Made by a program: the position numbers and the translations under genes | The notes under the pieces: model-generated | Told to the model about the DNA's origin: nothing | What the model saw: only the letters and a program-made list of their open reading frames with translations | Databases searched by the model: none | Assembly (NCBI GenBank): GCA_002419585.1 | Contig: DIGJ01000026.1 | Coordinates: forward strand, 88,775 to 152,774 | Reading direction: 5' to 3' | DNA: 64,000 bases | Source of the DNA: Lachnoclostridium sp. UBA5725 | GTDB lineage: Bacteria; Bacillota; Clostridia; Lachnospirales; Lachnospiraceae | Part shown: one piece after another, positions 8,077 to 17,507 of the stretch | Numbering within the stretch: position 1 is the stretch's first letter | Layout of the letters: each line of letters starts with the position of its first letter

Positions 8077-9336
8077 ATGAAGAATTTTATGAAAATATGG
8101 ATAGGAGAATTTATATCGAATATTGGAAGTGGAATGACAGCCTTTGCGTTATCGGTTTACGTATACCAGCTTACTAGAAGTGTTGCATGGGTTTCGATTG
8201 TTACTTTATTAGCCTACTTACCAACGATACTATTAAGTCCGATTGGAGGTATTCTGGCCGATCGATTTGACCGAAGACTTATGATGATCTGTGGAGACCT
8301 TTTTTCGGCCTTTGGGTTAGTATACATGCTGATCTGTATGCAAATGGGTGACATTGGTGTGCCACCTATCGTTATTGGTGTTACCATTAATTCCATATTT
8401 GTAGCTTTGTTGGAGCCTTCGTATAAGGCAACCGTTACAGATTTGTTGTCAGAGGATGAATATGCAAAGGCGAGTGGTCTGGTTCAGATAGCAAATAATG
8501 CAAAATATCTAATATCACCAGCCATCGCGGGAGTTATTCTGGGATTCTTTGATATAAGAGTGATTTTGCTGATTGACATTTCTACTTTTTTTGTAACGGT
8601 CTTAGCGGTATCTTTTGTCCGAAAAAGCATTCAAACGATAAAACCAAGACAGGATAATTTCGATTTATTCAAAGAATTAAAAGAAGGGTTTCACTATATT
8701 ATTGAAGATAAAGGAGTTACTAATTTAGTGATTTTAATGTCTTTTATGTGTTTCTTTATTGGTTTTGTCCAGACGTTAATGATTCCGATGGTATTACCAA
8801 TTGGAAGTGTCAAGACGGTAGGATTCATGGAATCGGTAAGCGCAATTGGAATGGTTGTGGGTAGCATAGTAATTAGTATTCTTGGTATTAAGAAGCAGTA
8901 TTCTAAAATACTGATGGTATCTTTAATTGTTTGTGGAGTTTTTATGGCACTCATCGGAACAAGTACGCACATGGCATTTATAGTAGCAGCAAGTATCTTA
9001 TTCTTTGCAACGCTTCCATTTGTTAATACTTGTGCTGACGTTATGATAAGAGTAAGTATTCCAAACGAAGTACAAGGTAGAGTCTGGGGACTCATCAGTC
9101 TTCTTACTCAGATGGGATGTGTAATCGCATATGCGACTTGTGGATTCCTTGCAGATCATGTATTTGAACCAATCATGCAAAAGAATGGAATTTTCGCGAT
9201 GAGCATTGGAAGTATCATAGGAACAGGCGAAGGCAGAGGCATCGGACTGATGCTTATTGTTGCAGGAATCTTAATGGTAGTTGTTGCATTGTTACTTGGA
9301 AGTAGAAAGAGTATCCGTGCAATTCACGTAGTCTGA
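8077..9336 (+). CDS. MFS efflux transporter (MFS_3 / EntS-MefA type)
   Basis: 419 residues with about 12 hydrophobic segments. The loop between helices 2 and 3 contains GGILADRFDRRLMMI, the MFS motif A. The opening FMKIWIGEFISNIGSGMTAFAL resembles macrolide and siderophore exporters of the MFS_3 group. It begins 51 bases after the tetR gene behind TGAGGAGAG and is followed by the ABC permease after 25 bases. It probably exports a toxic or signalling small molecule using the proton gradient. The substrate cannot be read from sequence. Confidence 0.9.
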   Translation: MKNFMKIWIGEFISNIGSGMTAFALSVYVYQLTRSVAWVSIVTLLAYLPTILLSPIGGILADRFDRRLMMICGDLFSAFGLVYMLICMQMGDIGVPPIVIGVTINSIFVALLEPSYKATVTDLLSEDEYAKASGLVQIANNAKYLISPAIAGVILGFFDIRVILLIDISTFFVTVLAVSFVRKSIQTIKPRQDNFDLFKELKEGFHYIIEDKGVTNLVILMSFMCFFIGFVQTLMIPMVLPIGSVKTVGFMESVSAIGMVVGSIVISILGIKKQYSKILMVSLIVCGVFMALIGTSTHMAFIVAASILFFATLPFVNTCADVMIRVSIPNEVQGRVWGLISLLTQMGCVIAYATCGFLADHVFEPIMQKNGIFAMSIGSIIGTGEGRGIGLMLIVAGILMVVVALLLGSRKSIRAIHVV

Positions 9337-9361
9337 CCATTTGTGGTAGATGGGAGTTATG

Positions 9362-11716
9362 ATGAATCTAAACTTAAAAATGTTAAAGAATGATTTTAAA
9401 AGAAATCGTGCAGGCAATGTGGCTTTGCTATTGTTTATGATACTTGCAACAACACAAGTCGTGGCAGCAACCATAGTTGTAACGCAACTGCTCTCTTCCA
9501 TGATGGGAATGTACAATACAGCAAAGCCACCCCATTTTCTTCAAATGCATAAAGGAGAAATAAATCAGGAAGCAATTGATACATTTTGTTCCTCATATGA
9601 TGGCATTACAGCGTATCAAACCGTTTCTATGATTGATGTGTATGGAGACGATATTAAGATCATTGGAGATAAGCCGTTTAATTTATCCGATTCTCGGATC
9701 GATATCAGTCTCGTGAAGCAAAACAAAGAGTATGACCGATTGCTTGATGATAACAGAAATGTCATCCATTTAAAAAAAAGTGAAATTGGTATTCCTGTTA
9801 TTTTACTAGGTGCTTATGAAATAAACCTTGGTGATACGGTAGCTATAACCAATCATGGGGTAACAAAGGAATTTAAAGTCACGGCATTTGTTCATGATGC
9901 GCAGATGAATTCGACGCTTTGCTCGTCAACAAGACTGCTGATCAGTGATGAAGATTACGAGGAACTTTATGGAATAATGGGAGAAAAGGAATATTTGATC
10001 GAAGCATATTTTACGGATTCTGCCTTGGCTTCTGGTTTTCAGACCGCTTATGAAAAAGCGAATCTTCCGCAAGATGGCCAGGCGGTGACATATCGTATCA
10101 TATTTTTATTAAGTGCACTTACGGATATTTCCTTGGCAATGATACTCATTTTTGTAAGTATACTGCTTGTCATGGTTGCTTTGATGTGTATGAAATATAC
10201 CATGATGGCAGCTTTGGAAGAAGAAGTTAGTGAAATTGGAACCATGAAAGCCATTGGTATGTCATACAAAGATATCCAGAATTTGTATCTTAAAAAGTAT
10301 AAAATAATGGCAACGGCAGGAATTTTGATTGGATATATAATAGCTATTATCTTGTCAAACCTATTTACTGGGCATGTAAGCAGTACGTTTGGAAAGCAAC
10401 CAGTTTCCCTACTAACCATAGGCCTGCCTATCATAGGGTGCGTACTTGTGTACTTCATCACCAACCATTATTGCAAGAAGATACTAAAAAAGCTGAAGAA
10501 AGTTACGGTAGTAGATGCTTTGATAACGGGTAAAGGATTTGGAAAAGGGGAACGAGTTAGGGATGGTCTTTATCAGTCAAAAAAAATGCCCGTGAATCTT
10601 CTTATGAGTGTAAGAGAGACATTACACAATTTCGGTGGATATGTCATTGTTTTTGTTGTTATGTTCCTCGTGATAGGAATCATGATGGTTCCAATGAATC
10701 TTTTAAATACAATGAAATCGAAGGAATTCATTACCTATATGGGAAGTTCCACGGATGATGTAATGATTGAAATTGAGTCAGGAGAAAATCTTTGGAATAG
10801 CTATGAAAGGGTTAAAAAGCTTCTGACGAGGGATCCGGATATCAAAGAATATAAGGAGTATCGAAGCGTACGTATTGAAGCATACAATTCCAAAAAGGAA
10901 TGGATGAATCTTCATGTGGACTGTGGAAATCATGCAGGAGAAGAACTCAAATATCTTTATGGCAAAGCACCTTCCATCGAAAATGATATTGCCCTTTCGA
11001 AACTTAATGCAGATGCAGTCGGTAAAAACGTAGGTGATTGTATTACTATAAGAGTTGACGACAAGCAAATGGAATTTACCGTTTCTGGAATTTACCAGGA
11101 TGTAACAAGTGGAGGACTAACAGCGAAGGCAATCAATACGTTTCCAGGCGTAGAATCTGAAAAATATCAATTTACAATCAATCTTGTAGACAAAGTTGAT
11201 GCGAATGCTAAGACATTGCAATGGAGGATGCATATTGGTGGAGGTTGTGACATAGAACCAATGGAAGAATTTATCAATCAGACATTGGGTGGGGTCGCAA
11301 AGCAGGTAGAAATTGCAGCAATTGCAGTGATGGTAATCGGCTTCTTGCTTGCTGGATTGATGGTAGTTCTCTTTATGAAGCTACGACTTGCCAAGGATGT
11401 TTCTCAGATTGCGGCGATGAAGGCAATTGGCTTTACGAATTTTGATGTAAGAAGACAGTATCTATATAAAATTGGTATGGTTTCATTGATTGCTATCCTT
11501 ACAGGAAGTATTTTTTCAAACGTGCTTGGTGGAAAAATTGTGAGTTTAGCTTTTGGCATAATGGGCCTTGGTATATCAAAAGTAACCTTTATCATAAATC
11601 CTTGGATTGCATTTTTATTATTACCGGTGACACTTCTTAGCGTAGTGGTAGGGGTGACCTGGATTACAAGTAGACAGATACGGGAATATCAGATTATTTC
11701 ACTGATCAATGAATAA
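9362..11716 (+). CDS. FtsX-like ABC transporter permease
   Basis: About 784 residues. ATG codons occur at 9350, 9359 and 9362; 9362 is preferred because GGGAG at 9352-9356 lies 5 bases upstream. The layout is that of large FtsX/BceB-like permeases: one N-terminal helix (about 20-45), a large extracytoplasmic domain, three helices near 260-375, a second N-terminal-like helix near 430, a second external domain, and three helices near 640-780. The two FtsX domains show matching segments EEEVSEIGTMKAIGMSY and AKDVSQIAAMKAIGFTN, each preceding an inner helix. It pairs with the ATPase gene that starts 10 bases later. It likely exports or extracts peptides or lipophilic compounds. Confidence 0.9.
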   Translation: MNLNLKMLKNDFKRNRAGNVALLLFMILATTQVVAATIVVTQLLSSMMGMYNTAKPPHFLQMHKGEINQEAIDTFCSSYDGITAYQTVSMIDVYGDDIKIIGDKPFNLSDSRIDISLVKQNKEYDRLLDDNRNVIHLKKSEIGIPVILLGAYEINLGDTVAITNHGVTKEFKVTAFVHDAQMNSTLCSSTRLLISDEDYEELYGIMGEKEYLIEAYFTDSALASGFQTAYEKANLPQDGQAVTYRIIFLLSALTDISLAMILIFVSILLVMVALMCMKYTMMAALEEEVSEIGTMKAIGMSYKDIQNLYLKKYKIMATAGILIGYIIAIILSNLFTGHVSSTFGKQPVSLLTIGLPIIGCVLVYFITNHYCKKILKKLKKVTVVDALITGKGFGKGERVRDGLYQSKKMPVNLLMSVRETLHNFGGYVIVFVVMFLVIGIMMVPMNLLNTMKSKEFITYMGSSTDDVMIEIESGENLWNSYERVKKLLTRDPDIKEYKEYRSVRIEAYNSKKEWMNLHVDCGNHAGEELKYLYGKAPSIENDIALSKLNADAVGKNVGDCITIRVDDKQMEFTVSGIYQDVTSGGLTAKAINTFPGVESEKYQFTINLVDKVDANAKTLQWRMHIGGGCDIEPMEEFINQTLGGVAKQVEIAAIAVMVIGFLLAGLMVVLFMKLRLAKDVSQIAAMKAIGFTNFDVRRQYLYKIGMVSLIAILTGSIFSNVLGGKIVSLAFGIMGLGISKVTFIINPWIAFLLLPVTLLSVVVGVTWITSRQIREYQIISLINE

Positions 11717-11725
11717 GGAGACAGT

Positions 11726-12475
11726 ATGAAAAAATATATGTTACAGGTAAAAGGATTATGGAAAGAATTTAGTGGAACAAACATAGTAAAGGGAATTGAC
11801 CTTACCGTAAACGAAGGAGAATTCGTTGCTATCATGGGACAGTCTGGGTCTGGAAAATCTACACTTTTATATAACATAAGTGGTATGGATCGGGCCACCA
11901 AGGGCGAGATTATTTTTGAAGGAGAAGACATATCAAAGCTTGACGATGAACAGATGAGTCGTATACGTCTCAATAACATGGGTTTCATATTCCAGCAGTC
12001 ACACTTGCTAAAAACATTATCCATACGTGACAATATTGTACTTCCTGGATTTAAGGCAAATAGTAGCAATCGAGAAACGGTAACGAAATATGCAGAAGAA
12101 CTGATGAGAAAAACTGGGATTGAGCAGATCGCAGAGCATGATATCAAGAAAGTTTCTGGGGGACAGCTACAGCGTGCAGCGGTATGTCGAGCATTAATTA
12201 ACCATCCAGATATTATATTTGGTGACGAACCTACTGGTGCCCTAAACTCTAGTGCAACAAAGGAAATTATGGATATCATAAATGGGGTCAATGCGCAGGG
12301 GACTACCGTAATGTTGGTAACGCATGATGCGAAAGTTGCAGCTAGAGCAGATCGAGTTATTTTTTTATCGGATGGAACAATAACCGATGAAATAGTCTTA
12401 GGAAGATATCAGGAAAAGGACTTTCCAGATCGAGAGAATAAAATGAAGGAGTGGCTTGGAAAATTAGGATTTTAA
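11726..12475 (+). CDS. ABC transporter ATP-binding protein (LolD/MacB type)
   Basis: 249 residues, a complete ABC ATPase: Walker A GQSGSGKST near 40-48, Q-loop in GFIFQQSHLL, signature VSGGQLQRA near 148, Walker B IIFGDEPTGAL, and H-loop in VTHD. The phrase GDEPTGALNS is typical of ATPases that pair with FtsX-type permeases. Its gene follows the permease by 10 bases behind AAGGAG. It would power the 9362-11716 permease at the inner face of the membrane. The operon ends at a strong terminator 20 bases after the stop. Confidence 0.95.
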   Translation: MKKYMLQVKGLWKEFSGTNIVKGIDLTVNEGEFVAIMGQSGSGKSTLLYNISGMDRATKGEIIFEGEDISKLDDEQMSRIRLNNMGFIFQQSHLLKTLSIRDNIVLPGFKANSSNRETVTKYAEELMRKTGIEQIAEHDIKKVSGGQLQRAAVCRALINHPDIIFGDEPTGALNSSATKEIMDIINGVNAQGTTVMLVTHDAKVAARADRVIFLSDGTITDEIVLGRYQEKDFPDRENKMKEWLGKLGF

Positions 12476-12494
12476 AAGCAATAGTCCTATGTTT

Positions 12495-12543
12495 AAGAAG
12501 CGTTTATAAATGTGAAATCGAGCATTTGTAAGCGCTTCTTTTT
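12495..12543 (+). terminator. Terminator after the export operon
   Basis: An 18-bp stem between 12495-12512 and 12523-12540 with two G-T wobbles and a 10-base loop; the right arm ends in CTTCTT and runs into TTT. Confidence 0.88.
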
Positions 12544-12627
12544 CTGATTTATCATATTTCTACAAATGCTGGAAAAGATATTGTTATTGAATAAGATTCA
12601 AAAACAACGACTAATGAGGAGGTCAAC

Positions 12628-13218
12628 ATGAATGTGGAATTGTTTCAAATGATTGCGGCTATGGATTTTGGTGCCTTAGAGACACAATTAGCATTACAAT
12701 GTGCCCCCTTGCTCACTGGAATAAAGATGTCCAATCTTTTCATCGCTTCAAAAGTAAACGAGAGAGAGCTTGTTGATTTGTTCCGTCAAACTTCAATATC
12801 AACTTTTTTCATCTATCACTCAAAGTGTAATAATATTTTTTTGCTTTACAAAAAAGAAGAAGTAGAAGCTTATTTAAAATGTCAAAATGTAAAAAGCACA
12901 ATGGAGCTTCTAGGTTACCATACTTATTTATTGTACGATATTTTAAATGAAGTATCCATTCGATATAAAGGATACATGGAAGATAGAAAAGCTTTTCCTC
13001 ATGAAATAGGATTGCTTCTGGGATATCCGATAGAGGATGTGCTAGGATTCATTGAAAACGATGGAAAGAATTATATATATACCGGATACTGGAAGGTATA
13101 CGCTAATTTATCAAATGCAATCGATCGGTTCGATCAGTACAATCAGGCAAAGGAAAAAATCGTCCATTTGCTGAGTGATGGTGTTAGTATCATGCAAATA
13201 CTGGGGCATGATTATTGA
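12628..13218 (+). CDS. DUF3793 family protein
   Basis: 196 residues. The C-terminal half carries the family hallmark FPHEIGLLLGYPIEDVLGFI followed by an ENDGKNYIYTGYWKVY segment. The N-terminal half has the alpha/beta character of the family, with cysteines in QCAPLLTGIK and HSKCNN. DUF3793 proteins are widespread in anaerobic Firmicutes and often sit near flavodoxin or iron-transport genes, but their biochemistry is not established. The gene has AGGAGG just upstream. It stands alone after the exporter terminator, and the neighbours give no further clue here. Confidence 0.85.
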   Translation: MNVELFQMIAAMDFGALETQLALQCAPLLTGIKMSNLFIASKVNERELVDLFRQTSISTFFIYHSKCNNIFLLYKKEEVEAYLKCQNVKSTMELLGYHTYLLYDILNEVSIRYKGYMEDRKAFPHEIGLLLGYPIEDVLGFIENDGKNYIYTGYWKVYANLSNAIDRFDQYNQAKEKIVHLLSDGVSIMQILGHDY

Positions 13219-13381
13219 AAAGAAAAAAACGTCAGACACAAGTATATGGTAGATATTGTAATAAGGTAATGATATAATACTGATTATACTTTCCAAATAA
13301 AATGTAATGAAATAGTAAGATATGCTTTTGTTTTATAGTATATAATAAAAAAATATGGTTACAGAATGGAGAAAATAAAGA

Positions 13382-14722
13382 ATGAAAATACAATGGAAAA
13401 AAGTGATATGTAGCGTCGTAATCGGAATTATCCTTTCGGGAGAAGTAAACATACCAATCAATGTGTCAGCAGCTACTGTGAATCAAGAAAATCAGAATTT
13501 ACAGCGCCTTTCAATGAATACATATGATTTAGAGGAACAGGTATCGGATCTTTTAGGTGCTTTGGATCTAAAAGTAACCGTCGACGAACGTAATACAATT
13601 AGTGGTTTGATTTCTAAGATTGATAACTTGCAAGACATCAGAAAAAAAGACAATGTTTATGTTCCTACGAGCGAGGAGCAACAGCTAATCACACAGATGT
13701 GTTCTTATTTAGATGGATTAACCTTAAAGTATATAAAAGGTGCGAAACAAGCATTAGAATATGGCACGGGCTTTCAATCAGGGTTACAATTACCAGAAAA
13801 TAATGTTATAATCAATAATTTGAAGCAGACGCTTTCGACCGCAGATTACAAAAAAATCAAAAAGCTTTATAATCAGTACCGCAGTGACCGTAAGGAGGAG
13901 TTTCTTAATAAAATGTATGACATTTTATTAAAATATAAATCACTCGATGCAGATGCCGTTTTTTATAATATTCTAGGGGCAGATATGCCAATGAAAGGTC
14001 AGTTTAAAATTAATCAAGATGATCTAAGTCTAAAGTATATGAATCCAAAAAAAAATGGATTGACAAAGTTATCTGAAAAACAAATGAAAGAGTATAAGAA
14101 GGTTTGGTCTATGGTAAAACAAATATTACCAGCAGATTATTTTAGCCAGTTTGTTGAATTTGATATTGCCTCAGATGGTGAATATGGAACGATGGCATAT
14201 GTGCTACAAATGGATAAAAGTGGAAAGACTTGGAAGCTTTGTATTGATCCGGCGGATATGGAAAATAAAACCAACTTTGCACTGACCGTAGTTCATGAAT
14301 ATTCCCATTATTTATCTTTAAATAATAACCAAGTTAAATACTTTGCGGCTGATCAAAGTCTGATGCCATCTTTTGATTACTATACGGACTATGAAGTAGT
14401 AGCAAATGAAGATTCCTATTTAAATGATTTTTATCAAGAGTTTTGGGCGGATATCAGAGATGATTGGAGCGCAGATACCGATAATGTTTTATTCTATGTT
14501 AGACATTATGATGAGTTTGTGACGGAGTATGCAGCAACGCAGTGCGCAGAAGATTTTGCTGAAACGTTTGCTTATTATGTACTAGGAAAATGGAATGCAA
14601 CCGCTGACCAGAAAAAGAAAATTGAATTTTTTGACCAATATCCTGAATTAAAGCAGATGAAGCAAGAAATTCTAGAGAATATGGCTAAGAATAACTATGA
14701 TGTTGTATTATCTTATTATTAG
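13382..14722 (+). CDS. Secreted putative zinc metallopeptidase
   Basis: 446 residues. A signal peptide is visible (MKIQWKKVICSVVIGIILSG, cleavage probably after VSAA near residue 31). The middle is helical and charged with no known domain. Near residue 304 the sequence VVHEYSHYLSL gives a canonical HExxH zinc motif, and about 85 residues later AEDFAETFAYYVL offers a glutamate as a plausible third ligand, the gluzincin arrangement. The enzyme would act outside the cell on proteins or peptides. No prodomain or cell-wall anchor is evident. Function is inferred from the motif pair; the family name is not recognised. Confidence 0.75.
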   Translation: MKIQWKKVICSVVIGIILSGEVNIPINVSAATVNQENQNLQRLSMNTYDLEEQVSDLLGALDLKVTVDERNTISGLISKIDNLQDIRKKDNVYVPTSEEQQLITQMCSYLDGLTLKYIKGAKQALEYGTGFQSGLQLPENNVIINNLKQTLSTADYKKIKKLYNQYRSDRKEEFLNKMYDILLKYKSLDADAVFYNILGADMPMKGQFKINQDDLSLKYMNPKKNGLTKLSEKQMKEYKKVWSMVKQILPADYFSQFVEFDIASDGEYGTMAYVLQMDKSGKTWKLCIDPADMENKTNFALTVVHEYSHYLSLNNNQVKYFAADQSLMPSFDYYTDYEVVANEDSYLNDFYQEFWADIRDDWSADTDNVLFYVRHYDEFVTEYAATQCAEDFAETFAYYVLGKWNATADQKKKIEFFDQYPELKQMKQEILENMAKNNYDVVLSYY

Positions 14723-14815
14723 TAAAGACGTTGAGTAAGTTGTGCATGGATCTAGGATTTCTATGAATATCATTTTGATGGAGGAAGATCCAAAAAAAAT
14801 ACAGGAGGGAAGCTT

Positions 14816-15085
14816 ATGGAAGAGACAAAAGTTGCATTAATTGGTATCGTCGTTGAAAACGAAGACTCCACTGGAAAACTAAATGACATATTGCATAACT
14901 ATGGTCAGTATATCATTGGAAGGATGGGAATTCCCTATCAAAAAAGAAACATTTCCATTATTAGTGTGGCAATTGATGCACCAGCGGATGTAATCAGCGC
15001 ATTATCTGGAAAGCTTGGTATGCTCCCTGGTGTCAGTGCAAAAACGGTATATTCAAAACTTCCACAAGCTGGAGAAAGGCTATGA
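14816..15085 (+). CDS. TM1266-family (iron-only hydrogenase system) putative regulator
   Basis: 89 residues with an ACT-like beta-alpha-beta fold: KVALIGIVVENEDSTGKLND, then GQYIIGRMGIPYQKRNISII, then a C-terminal helix. The segment YIIGRMGIPY is characteristic of the TM1266 family, usually encoded beside hydE/hydF/hydG hydrogenase maturation genes and named as a putative regulator. Here no maturation gene is adjacent; the hydrogenase cluster of this window is 21 kb away. ATG 14816 follows AGGAGGGAAG. It is probably co-transcribed with the methyltransferase gene that starts 91 bases after its stop. Confidence 0.85.
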   Translation: MEETKVALIGIVVENEDSTGKLNDILHNYGQYIIGRMGIPYQKRNISIISVAIDAPADVISALSGKLGMLPGVSAKTVYSKLPQAGERL

Positions 15086-15176
15086 TAAGTTACAGTGCCA
15101 ATTGATCATTAACAAGTTTAAACGAAAATGTCCTACCGATTCAGTAATAAACGAAAACATAAGGAAAGTAGATAAA

Positions 15177-16331
15177 ATGGAAGAAATCTCAACTTATATC
15201 AATCAAATTCTTGAAGATGAAATCATAAAAATAGTATTTAGCAATTGTAAGAATGCAGAAGTTTTGTACCGAAAGGTTATCATTCAACGAAAGGAATCGT
15301 ATTTTCAAATTGAAAAATATACCCAGAAACAAGTGTTTCATGAAAATATGGATCCGGATGCCATAAAGCAAGTTTGTCTGCAGTTTTTAGAAGATGCATT
15401 TACCCAGATGAATGTCTGGGGAAAAAATGGAGAATACAGTTTAAAGATCTCGAAAAAAGGGAAAGTACTGTATCATAAAACGACGGTGAAAGCAAGTTTG
15501 CCAAAAATCCAGCCACACAATCGAAAGAAACAGTATTTATTAGAAGAGGATACTGTGATTCCACCACTAGTAGATATGGGAATATTTACGAAAGATGGAA
15601 AAGTAGTGCAATCTATGTATGACAAATATAAACAAATTAATAAATTTATTGAAATTATAGATGATGCCATACGCAAATATAAGAAAGATCAGATCAATAT
15701 TGTTGATTTTGGATGTGGAAAATCCTATTTAACGTTTGTTGTATATTATTATTTAAAAGTAGTCCGGAATATGGATATTCAAATGATTGGTCTTGACTTA
15801 AAAGAGGAGGTCATTCATCAATGCAATGATGCTGCAAGGCGTTATGGTTATGACGGTCTACAATTTGAGGTAGGCGATATCAATGGATATCACTCCCACA
15901 TACCAATTGATATGGTGATATCGCTACATGCATGTGATACAGCAACCGATTTCGCTTTATTCAATGCCATTGAATGGGATGCAAAGATTATAATTTCTGT
16001 ACCTTGTTGTCAACATGAGATTGCAAATCAAATGACCAATGACTATCTTCCTATTTTAAATCGATATGGAATCGTAAAGGAGAGAACGGCAGCGCTTATG
16101 ACCGATGCCATTCGATGTAATTTGCTGACATGCTGTGGCTACAAGACGCAATTACTTGAATTTATCGATTTGTCTCATACACCAAAGAATCTGCTGATTC
16201 GTGCAGTAAAAACGAACCTTTCTTCTGAAAGTAAGATTACAGCCCAAAAAGAGATTCAAGACATTGTAAATGCATTTGGAATAAAGCCAACGTTGCTAGA
16301 ACTATTAGAAAATAGGATTCATAAAATATAA
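15177..16331 (+). CDS. SAM-dependent methyltransferase (Methyltransf_32 / METTL25-like)
   Basis: 384 residues. ATG 15177 is chosen because AAGGAAAG lies upstream and the longer frame overlaps the TM1266-type gene. The central Rossmann methyltransferase core contains INIVDFGCGKSYLTFVVYYY (motif I, near 176-195), MIGLDLKEEVI (motif II) and DMVISLHACDTATDFAL. A CCQHE sequence after ISVP is a hallmark of this family. The N-terminal 150 residues form a separate mixed domain. Related proteins methylate RNA or protein, but the target is not established. It is likely cytoplasmic and not tied to the neighbouring genes by function. Confidence 0.85.
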   Translation: MEEISTYINQILEDEIIKIVFSNCKNAEVLYRKVIIQRKESYFQIEKYTQKQVFHENMDPDAIKQVCLQFLEDAFTQMNVWGKNGEYSLKISKKGKVLYHKTTVKASLPKIQPHNRKKQYLLEEDTVIPPLVDMGIFTKDGKVVQSMYDKYKQINKFIEIIDDAIRKYKKDQINIVDFGCGKSYLTFVVYYYLKVVRNMDIQMIGLDLKEEVIHQCNDAARRYGYDGLQFEVGDINGYHSHIPIDMVISLHACDTATDFALFNAIEWDAKIIISVPCCQHEIANQMTNDYLPILNRYGIVKERTAALMTDAIRCNLLTCCGYKTQLLEFIDLSHTPKNLLIRAVKTNLSSESKITAQKEIQDIVNAFGIKPTLLELLENRIHKI

Positions 16332-16387
16332 GAATTTATAGAATAAAAAGAGGGCAAACAAGGTTTTGTTCTTTTTTTATTTAATGT

Positions 16388-16416
16388 TTGGAAAAAGCAG
16401 AGTTTTGTGGTAGAAT
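16388..16416 (+). promoter_or_regulatory. Promoter for the deacetylase-bactofilin operon
   Basis: TTGGAA at 16388-16393 and TAGAAT at 16411-16416 with 17-base spacing, 32 bases before the deacetylase start. It may also serve the downstream bactofilin and pyrH operon, since no terminator separates them. Confidence 0.6.
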
Positions 16417-16447
16417 AGATTCGTAAACTTTGTAAAGGATGGATATA

Positions 16448-17488
16448 ATGGGCAACGACGAAAAGAATGCCACTAGAATAGATGCTAAGAGCAACGTGCG
16501 AAAAAAAAGGGTACAACGCATGAAGCGAATGATGCTTACCGTTCTATTTGCAATGATTTTAATTCCGATTTTGTTATGTATTATACTAATGATTCGTATA
16601 AATAAAATAGAAAAACAATTAAACACATTGACAGATATTAGGACGCAGGAGTATGAAGACTACCTTGACAACTCAGAAAATACCAAGAGTGGTTCCATCG
16701 TTTATGCAGCCGAGGCAGGGGATATGCAAGATGATGTGAAAGAGGAAGAAGATATACCAACTACAACCGATTCCAATGAATTAGAGGATGAAACCACGGA
16801 AGCAGCAGAGAACGTTGTGCTGACACCGGAAGAAAAATTGGATTTAGAGACAGAAGAAAAGAAGGTCTACTTAACATTTGATGATGGACCAGGAAAGTAT
16901 ACCGATGCGCTACTTGATGTATTAAAAGAAAATGGCGTAAAGGCTACTTTTTTTGTGGTTGGAAAGACAGATGAGAATTCCCTATCTCTCTACAAAAGAA
17001 TTGTAGAGGACGGACATACTTTAGGTATGCACTCCTATTCTCATCAATACAGAAAAATTTATAAATCGGTAAAAGCTTTTAAACAAGATATGAATAAGTT
17101 GAGCGATTTGCTTTATGACACAACAGGCAAAAGACCGACGATATATCGATTCCCAGGAGGCAGCAGCAACACCGTTAGCGATGTTTCCATGACTGAACTT
17201 ATAAAATACTTGAATAAAGTGAATATTACATATTATGATTGGAATGCAATCAATGGTGATGCCACTGGCAAAGATTTAACCACGGATGAAATGATTCATA
17301 ATGTTATGAACGGCATTGGGAAAAATAAAAATTCAATTGTTTTAATGCATGATACCGTATCAAGTGATACAACATTGAAGTCAATGCCTACGTTAATTAA
17401 GAAGTTAAAGAAGCAAGGATATATTATCCTGCCAATAACGAAATATACAAATACAGTGCAGCACATAAAAGCGGATACTGTAGAATAG
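16448..17488 (+). CDS. Membrane-anchored polysaccharide deacetylase (NodB domain)
   Basis: 346 residues. The start at 16448 has AAAGGA 8 bases upstream. A cytoplasmic basic tail precedes one transmembrane helix (about 27-45), then an acidic linker, then a NodB deacetylase domain (about 135-340). Catalytic motifs are intact: YLTFDDGPGKYTDAL (metal-binding and base Asp pair), HTLGMHSYSHQ (two metal His), YRFPGGSSN, YDWNAINGD and IVLMHD (catalytic His). It would remove acetyl groups from peptidoglycan or another amino-sugar polymer outside the membrane, similar to PdaA/PgdA. It is followed 19 bases later by the bactofilin gene. Confidence 0.93.
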   Translation: MGNDEKNATRIDAKSNVRKKRVQRMKRMMLTVLFAMILIPILLCIILMIRINKIEKQLNTLTDIRTQEYEDYLDNSENTKSGSIVYAAEAGDMQDDVKEEEDIPTTTDSNELEDETTEAAENVVLTPEEKLDLETEEKKVYLTFDDGPGKYTDALLDVLKENGVKATFFVVGKTDENSLSLYKRIVEDGHTLGMHSYSHQYRKIYKSVKAFKQDMNKLSDLLYDTTGKRPTIYRFPGGSSNTVSDVSMTELIKYLNKVNITYYDWNAINGDATGKDLTTDEMIHNVMNGIGKNKNSIVLMHDTVSSDTTLKSMPTLIKKLKKQGYIILPITKYTNTVQHIKADTVE

Positions 17489-17507
17489 ACAAACAGGAGG
17501 ATAGAGA

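Noticed and set aside
16340..16380. Terminator after the methyltransferase gene
   Set aside because: A T-rich run follows, but only a weak 5-bp AACAA/TTGTT stem is visible, too little to call.
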